A DNA stretch of 64,000 nucleotides, from NCBI GenBank assembly GCA_964058845.1, contig CAXKVR010000509.1, positions 1 through 64,000 of the forward strand, in the 5' to 3' direction. Origin of the DNA: Carex sylvatica (lineage: Eukaryota > Streptophyta > Magnoliopsida > Poales > Cyperaceae). The notes beneath the pieces were generated by a model that was not told the DNA's origin, ran no database searches, and saw nothing but the letters and a program-made list of their open reading frames with translations. Shown here one piece after another: positions 57,925 to 64,000 of this stretch. Position 1 is the first letter of the stretch. Each line of letters starts with the position of its first letter. The position numbers and the translations under genes are program-made.

Positions 57925-58548
57925 TAGGGATGAAAACGGAGCCAGATTATCTGGCGGATATTCGCTCCGTATCTGCATATAATCTGAATCTGGATTAATT
58001 CTCAAATACGAATTCGGACAATTATCGAATGTCCATAAAAGATCCGAATTCAGATACGGATTAAAATACGGATTCCTAAATAGAGCGGATATCTGGACTA
58101 TCCGAAATCCAATAATTTGGCCGAATCCATATAAAATAGGAATTAATATATTTGCTATAGGTGGATTTGAACCCATGTACTCCCATCTTAAGGTCTTTGG
58201 ACTAAACTTCAAATAACTAGACCACAACATCTTTTGTTACAATTTCTTTATTTGATATATATATTATAGGAATAGATTATCTCCCATCTCTTATAAGTTC
58301 ATTAATGTTTATATTTAATTTTTTTAATTAATATTTGTATCTTAGAAGTTCATATATCTTAATTATCCGATCATTTTTCATTTTATATCCGTATCCGTAT
58401 CCGTGGACTATCCGTATCCGTTTAAAGCGGATTTGGTTTTGAATTTTGATATCCGTTTACTATCCGTATTCGTATCTGCTCATTATCCGACGGATGCGGA
58501 TATGGTATCAGCATTATCCGCTCCGTATCCACTCCATTTTCACCCCTA
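57925..58548. mobile_element. Non-autonomous hAT element (624 bp)
   Basis: The ends are TAGGGATGAAAACGGAG and TAGGGGTGAAAATGGAG (read inward), flanked by a perfect 8-bp duplication AGATACTA (57917-57924, 58549-58556). The subterminal arms are packed with CCGTATCCG-type words, typical of hAT transposase-binding repeats. No transposase is present. It contains a tRNA-like stretch at 58155-58231. Confidence 0.92.
58155..58231 (-). other. tRNA-like stretch with A- and B-box motifs
   Basis: On the minus strand TGGTCTAGTTATTTGAAG resembles an A box and GGGTTCAAATCC a B box, at roughly tRNA spacing, over 77 bp. The acceptor stem pairs poorly, so it is not a functional tRNA. A tRNA-derived SINE head captured by the hAT element is possible. 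Confidence 0.35.
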
Positions 58549-58556
58549 AGATACTA

Positions 58557-59389
58557 GCTTGAAATTTTTTTTTAAAGAAAATTAAATAAGTGCATACACT
58601 TTTACAAAGGAGCTCTATTATTGGTATATTGATTTGAGTGAGGGGAAATGAGACCATTAATAGCTAGAAAGAACCCACTAACTATTTTTACATAATTATT
58701 TATAACTAGAGTAATATTGTACATCCTAGTTACATTAGCAGCTTTTCTCAAAAAGAGAGCGATGAATCAGTCCAATTGAGATATATACTACAAGAAAATT
58801 GTATTAAAAGGGTGTATATAGTTATTTTCTAAAATTATAGTGAGCCTTGATTGCTGAAAAACTAGTACAAGTAGAAATTATGAATTTAGTGTATAAATTA
58901 ATTTATATATTTGAATCCAACCATCGATTTAGTTCTTGTTATAGCCCGTAATTTTAATTATTGTTAAATAATTATGAACAATGATTAGTATTAAAATTAA
59001 ACAAATTAACGGTGATGAGATCTGAACTAACTAAAATTTTTGTAAGTAAATAAATAGATTAAGCTTTATAAAGAAATCTTACTAATTTATAAATAAGGTA
59101 TAACTTAAAACAACGAAAGTTTGAAATGTTGTATAAAATTATAAATTCAAATATCAATATATAAAATTAGTCAGATAAGAATCATATATAAAATTGACAC
59201 GTAATATTCATAATAAAATATGATTCTTTTATATCTACTAATAATCAAATATATGATTCTTTATATTATGCTTGGAGTTGTATCAAACCGTTCAATTTCA
59301 TCTAGCACGAATCTCAAAGCATAGTTTTAAATGCATGGAGAAGAATGGCTTAATCAAATTTGAAGTTTTGGTCGGGTCCGCACCCCACC
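58557..59389. other. AT-rich intergenic DNA
   Basis: I see no gene or element that I can support. Confidence 0.4.
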
Positions 59390-60290
59390 CTCTTTATTTT
59401 CTCATCTTTTAATCAGCAAACCCTCCCCTCCATTTTATTTCCTCTCCTGTTCTTTCTCAATGACAAGCGGACCCCATCCCCATTTAATTTCCCTTTTCTT
59501 CTTAGAGAAGGCATCCCCTTCTCTCTATCTGTTCTCTGCGCAAAGCAAAACCCTTCAAGTATTGGAAAACTGAGGTACTTAATATATAAACAGATTACAT
59601 GTATATGTAAAGGTTGACGTATAGGCCTCACTAAAATGGTACTTAATTAGCTGCCAACATAGCAATCCTATGTGCTATCCAGTAACAATATTTTTGGCTT
59701 GATATCGCCAATTAGATGCTGGTTCCCTTCCATTCGTAACAGTCTGATAGAATTGGTACTAAGAATTATATATCCATATTATACCTAGACTTTTTTTATA
59801 ATATGCAATCTACCTTTGCACATGCAAATTTACAAACAACTTTCTTTTGGATTGAAAAACTTAGCAGGCAATTCAAGTGAATTCTCGAATTCAGAAGTGA
59901 ATTATTTTCTCTTTCCAGTACTTGATTATTATTCTTTTAATTCATTTTGGAAGCTAATACAAATAATTTTTTTTTTTTTTATCTTTGCAGGATAATGTTA
60001 CTTTCAATCGGGACAATGTCGCTTAATGGGAATTGAAGCATAATATCTTATATGTTTCACCTGTAAAGAAGATGTGAGCTGAACTGACAGAAGTTCATAG
60101 CATTCATGAATTCATGAATTTGGATTTCATCAACACCTCAATTAATGTAAAAGAGTGCCTGAAGTTGTGTACTAGTGTTATTTCAAACTTCATTTCTGAT
60201 TTCGTAGAAGGAATGTAGGATGTTAATTATGTGTTGTAGCAATATAAATTATGTGTTATTTTATGTACTAGTGTTATTTTATACAAATGT
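59390..60290 (+). ncRNA. Possible two-exon non-coding transcript
   Basis: A pyrimidine-rich, GC-richer first exon (about 59390-59573, CCCTCCCCTCC, TTCTCTCTATCTG) ends at a donor-like GAG then GTACTT. A long T-run and TTTGCAG at 59985-59991 precede a second block with only short frames. It resembles an untranslated first exon whose coding part has been lost. No promoter motif was identified. Confidence 0.25.
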
Positions 60291-60880
60291 TATTTTGTTT
60301 TTCTCATCGTAGTATGCGACCGCTATGAAAGTCAAAACTTTTAACTACTAAACACATCCAATATTTATATTTCCCAAAATCCTTATAAGTTTACTTTAAA
60401 AAAAAAAAAAAAGAAGTGGAACCTCACTGATAAAATGATTCAAATCTAAAATAAATCCTAGAACGTTTAAAATAAAAGTGAAGACAATTTAAATCCTTAA
60501 AAATTGAATACTCACGGCCCTACTTTCAATTTTTATTATTTTCTTAATTTCTACGAGAAGGAACAAAAATCATCTCTACAGATTATATAAAAACAATAAA
60601 ATTTTGATTAATATCACTATGGTATGGTCCTTATGTAATTGAGATGAATAAACATATGTATATCAATATTTATTTTGGAAAATTATATAATTATACATGT
60701 TCTTGCACAGTTGCACTCATATATGTCTTGATACCGCGTAGGTCCCATCTAATATTTAATGCAATAAAATTTTGGACATATAGTACATGTCTTAATTAAA
60801 TCAAACATAAATTCTTTAGACTGGAGTCTTCATTAGCTTTGGTAAGAACATCTTTTTAAGTCTTTAAATGATTTAGAATT
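60291..60880. other. AT-rich intergenic DNA
   Basis: No gene or repeat structure is supported. Confidence 0.4.
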
Positions 60881-61272
60881 CTTTAAATGAAAGTTGGTTT
60901 GTGAATCAATGAGTTGAGTGGCTCAATATTTCAAAACGAATTGGACTTGAAATAAGGAAAAGCTCAAACTCAACTCAGCTCGATTTTGAAAGAAAAAACT
61001 CGACTCGGCTCGGCTTATGTAAACACTTGGTTCGACTCGATTCGGCTCGTAAGCTCGTGAGCCGGCTCATAAGCCGACTCATATTGATAAACTAGATGAG
61101 CAAATAACTTAAATAATTAGTGATATTAGCGACTAATTTAACTGTTCGAAATAGTCACTAGCTTAATCTTTCACTGAAATATTAAAATAACACAAGATGA
61201 TTACCTTTTCAAATAACATAAAATAAGATACGGAGCTGGCAAACTATGTTCCTTTATCCATCAATAAATAGT

Positions 61273-61680
61273 TAAATAGTACAACTAGGGTGTTCGTAAG
61301 TTCTCTTTTGATGAACTCAAGTCTAAAACCCGTTAAATTGACTCCAAAAGATGAATCTTGACTTTTAAAATCCACCTACCTTATGAGTGATTTAGAAATT
61401 TTAAACATTCGAATTAATTTAGTATAAATTCAAGTGGTCAAAAAACGTTCAAAAATAAATGCATTAAAATTAATTTATTAACCTTTTAATTTTGACCAAT
61501 TGAATTTACACTAAATTAATTCAAATGTTTAAAATTTTCACATGTAGGCGCATCACTCGTAAGATAGGCGGGTTGACGGTTCGGATTCATCATTTGAAGC
61601 CGATTTAACGAAATTTTAACGGTTCAGTTTCAACGATTTGGATTCATCATTTAAACTTAAGAACACCCTAATTATACTCC
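61273..61680. mobile_element. Mutator-like MITE (408 bp), hairpin family 2
   Basis: Same length and arm sequence (ACTAGGGTGTTC, AACTCAAGTCTAAAA, CGCATCACTCGTAAG) as the 19599-20006 element. Flanked by AATAAATAG(T) at 61263-61272 and 61681-61690. The right arm carries an extra internal duplication of about 40 bp. Confidence 0.8.
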
Positions 61681-62078
61681 AATAAATAGTGTATACATCG
61701 GTTGTAGATGTGTCTATCATTTTCAACCTTCATTTTATTTTGCAGGAGTTATTTTTGAATTTTACAAAAAGGTACATTTGTGAAATTCATAAAAAATAAG
61801 ACATATTTAAATTCTTCAAATTTATTCTTAAACAAATTACACGGCCACAAGGCACAAGGCTGATAAGCCGAAATTGTATCTATTGAAACCTAGAGTTAGT
61901 TATGTAAATTAAGCCAAGTTTTGATTAAATTAAGTTTAATTAGGTAAAAATGTCCGAAAGTTCAAGTTACTGCCCTAGTTATGTTTATTTTACAGGTAAT
62001 CAAGTGTTTGGAGCTTAACGGAGCAAAACGGGTGATTTGTAGCAAGTCAGCACGAAGATTGGAACAACTGTCAATGTT

Positions 62079-62270
62079 ATTGCGGCCCGAAATGATTCCC
62101 ATTGCGGCCCGCAACAAAACAAGTCAGAGCCCCTTTTATTCCTGCATATTCATTGCGGCCCGTAACCATATTCATTGCGGCCCGTAATGACTTCTACGGT
62201 TTCTGCGCGACAAGTTATTAACTGCCTCCATTCATTGCGGCCCGCAATAGAATTGATTGTGGCCCGCAAT
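62079..62270. repeat. ATTGCGGCCCGCAAT palindromic repeats in the solo LTR
   Basis: Six copies of the 15-bp near-palindrome ATTGCGGCCCG(C/T/A)AA(T/C), with one T variant, lie at irregular 20-50-bp spacing. They form a sharp GC island in AT-rich DNA. Confidence 0.9.
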
Positions 62271-62738
62271 AAGTCAGTTCAGAGCCCGAATTTGCTATTT
62301 TTAGTTATTTATTTAGGATTTTGCTGAGAGAAAAATTAGACAGTTAAGGACGAAAATTAGACAGTTTTTAGACAGAAAAGAAGAAAGAAAAGAGAGGAGA
62401 AAAAGGAGAGAAAGAAGGAAGAAAAGAAGACATCGAATCACCAACCGGTTCTATTAATTTCTTTCTTTTGGAACTCTTTTAATCTTTTATTCTCATTTGT
62501 GCCTTAGCCATGATCGGCTAAAGACCTTTCTAGGGTTGATTAGGACTGTACTTGAAACTTTTGTTATGATTTAGTTGGTTTTATCTTATTTTCTCTTGTT
62601 CTTTGTCATGACCAATTCTTTATCTTATTTAATTGTGAGGACTTAATCGAAATCACATGAAATCTTAGGATTTAGTATTTGCAATTGAGAAATTGAATAT
62701 TAAGTCTCAATCATAAATAATAGGGTATTTAATAGGCT

Positions 62739-62896
62739 AAGTACCGAGAGGTGACGCGTGTCTTATACGGGCTTCACCCAATAGTTTAGAAAATTGTGCC
62801 AAGTACCGAGAGGTGACGAATAGATTTCTAGATAAATTGGGACAGTAATGAACTTAATGACTTTAGATTAGTGTAGCTAAGTACCGAGAGGTGACG
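62739..62896 (+). repeat. AAGTACCGAGAGGTGACG repeats in the solo LTR
   Basis: Three exact 18-bp copies start at 62739, 62801 and 62879, with unrelated spacers. Confidence 0.95.
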
Positions 62897-63797
62897 TTTA
62901 TTCTAATTTGAAGATGGTATTAATATAGAGATATCACTTTGTACCTACAACACCCAACTGTGCCTTCATAACTATAAGAATAAATTTAACGAACCAATTA
63001 ATCATTACATTAGTGGATAGGAATCATAAGAAATCCTAATTTCTCTTACTTGTTTAAAACCCAATTTCGCTTTAAGACTTTAGTTTAATTAAGTTTAATC
63101 ACTACCAAACAAACTTCTTATACAAACAAAATCCTTTTTACTTCACTTTTACTAAATTAAATCGTTAGGTTAGAATTGATATTCCGACTTGTCCCTGTGA
63201 AGACGATCCCTAAATACTACTGGACTAGGTTGTACACTTGCAACCAAATTGAGTATAAACTGTGATTTATTACTTGCATAAGAGAATAAAATTCTACATC
63301 AAAGGCATAAAAGCTTTTGCAACTAATTAAACATATATATAATCAGATACTTATTTAGTTTGAAAATATATAGAAAAATAATTTGGACCGGATATAAATG
63401 CAGGAATCGTACTTTTTGCTCTTAATTTTTATCAAATAATCGAATAAAGATTTCTTATTTTGATTTTCTCTGAAGATTTCGGATTTTAGATTCCAGTATT
63501 TAATAGTCAAATTAGATGACCCAACGGTCGTTGACGGTCAACAAGTCAATAAAGCCAAAATCCACAGAAGCGTAGAAATTCTGAAAAATGTCCCCAAACG
63601 AAATTCACGAACTTGAAGACGAGATATTGAACTTGGCTCACGAGTCGAGTCGAGTCGAGCCAAGAATTTATATGAGTCGAATTGAGTTGAATTTTTTCTT
63701 TCAAAATCAAGCTGAGTTAATTAAGAGTCAAATCATCTTGCTTCTCTCATTGAGACGAGCCGAGTTTGAGCCGAACCTTAATCATTAGCAGCCCTAT

Positions 63798-64000
63798 AAA
63801 TAGATATTAATTGTGTATTGCTTTCTACTCTCTACAAATGTTATACAGTAAATAAATTTACCTATTCAGAATAAATTTACCACTTCAAAATTGAATATTG
63901 GACAGAAAACTGATTTTCTATTTGAATTCCAACCGAATACGAATATTCGGCCGAATAGACCGATTTTTAAACCATTGCATTTTTTTTGATTAAAATCTAT
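63798..64000. other. AT-rich end of window
   Basis: Nothing supported beyond the hAT relic. The phrase AATACGAATATTCGGCCGAATA near 63936 is a short palindrome-rich string. Confidence 0.4.

Larger units (their letters stand above)
61861..63301. mobile_element. Solo LTR (1,441 bp), probably Ty3/gypsy type
   Basis: Begins TGATAAG and ends CTACATCA, with the 5-bp duplication AAGGC on both sides (61856-61860, 63302-63306). No internal region remains, so it is best explained by LTR-LTR recombination. It contains two internal repeat sets (62079-62270 and 62739-62896) and a TTGTCCCTGTGAAGACGAT stretch near its end, which I associate with gypsy LTRs. Lineage is tentative. The open frame at 61981-62187 is not a gene. 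Confidence 0.8.
60895..63797. mobile_element. Old hAT relic split by two nested insertions
   Basis: The left part (60895-61090, GAATCAATGAGTTGAG and GGCTCGTAAGCTCGTGAGCC) and the right part (63630-63797, ending ATCATTAGCAGCCCTA) match the two arms of the 49752-50613 hAT element in opposite orientation. The left tip is lost. A MITE (61273-61680) and a solo LTR (61861-63301) sit inside, so it is the oldest layer. Confidence 0.7.

Noticed and set aside
62079..62270. CRISPR-like array of ATTGCGGCCCGCAAT repeats
   Set aside because: Plant nuclear context, irregular spacing, repeats too short and palindromic; it lies within an LTR.

Overview
The window is nuclear DNA of a flowering plant, most likely a eudicot. 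The evidence is a very AT-rich background, genes with GT-AG introns, plant-specific families (DUF247, a CC-NB-ARC resistance gene, a cysteine-rich receptor kinase fragment, a SINA-like RING ligase with a telo-box upstream) and dense plant transposons (Ty1/copia, Ty3/gypsy-type solo LTR, LINE, Mutator-like, hAT and PIF/Harbinger-like elements). I cannot name the species.

Layout. 1-17.5 kb holds a direct segmental duplication (copy A 1-3108, copy B 11603-17508). Each copy carries a small two-exon gene for a secreted peptide whose short last exon starts at a Tyr that follows Asp. Copy B was later hit by a 322-bp MITE and a 2.5-kb Mutator-like element; copy A keeps both empty sites. Between the copies lie a broken LINE, an LTR with palindromic repeats, a hairpin MITE and a 1-kb tandem duplication. 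17.5-22 kb is AT-rich intergenic DNA with MITEs. 22.5-25.0 kb (minus) is an apparently intact three-exon SINA-like E3 ligase gene. 25.9-33.5 kb (minus) is a decayed CC-NB-ARC gene split by a young 5,054-bp copia element (5-bp TSD, LTRs differing at 2 of 466 sites, open gag-pol), whose 3' end is joined at a (CA)n tract to a receptor-kinase fragment. 37.9-39.4 kb (plus) is an intact single-exon DUF247 gene whose upstream DNA is duplicated. 39.4-50.6 kb is intergenic with several MITEs and a hAT element.

51.2-57.1 kb is the most unusual part. A promoter-like region and a first exon with a strong splice donor are followed by about four tandem, mosaic copies of a non-coding unit. Each copy carries an ~80-bp near-perfect hairpin, inverted in the first copy, and three copies carry an 81-bp exon-like block. 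The right end has a hAT element containing a tRNA-like stretch, a possible two-exon non-coding transcript, and an old hAT relic holding both a 408-bp MITE and a 1,441-bp solo LTR.

Probably functional protein genes: the two small peptide genes, the SINA-like ligase, DUF247 and the copia polyprotein. The NLR and kinase pieces are pseudogenes. All calls are by eye; no alignment, expression or structure program was run.
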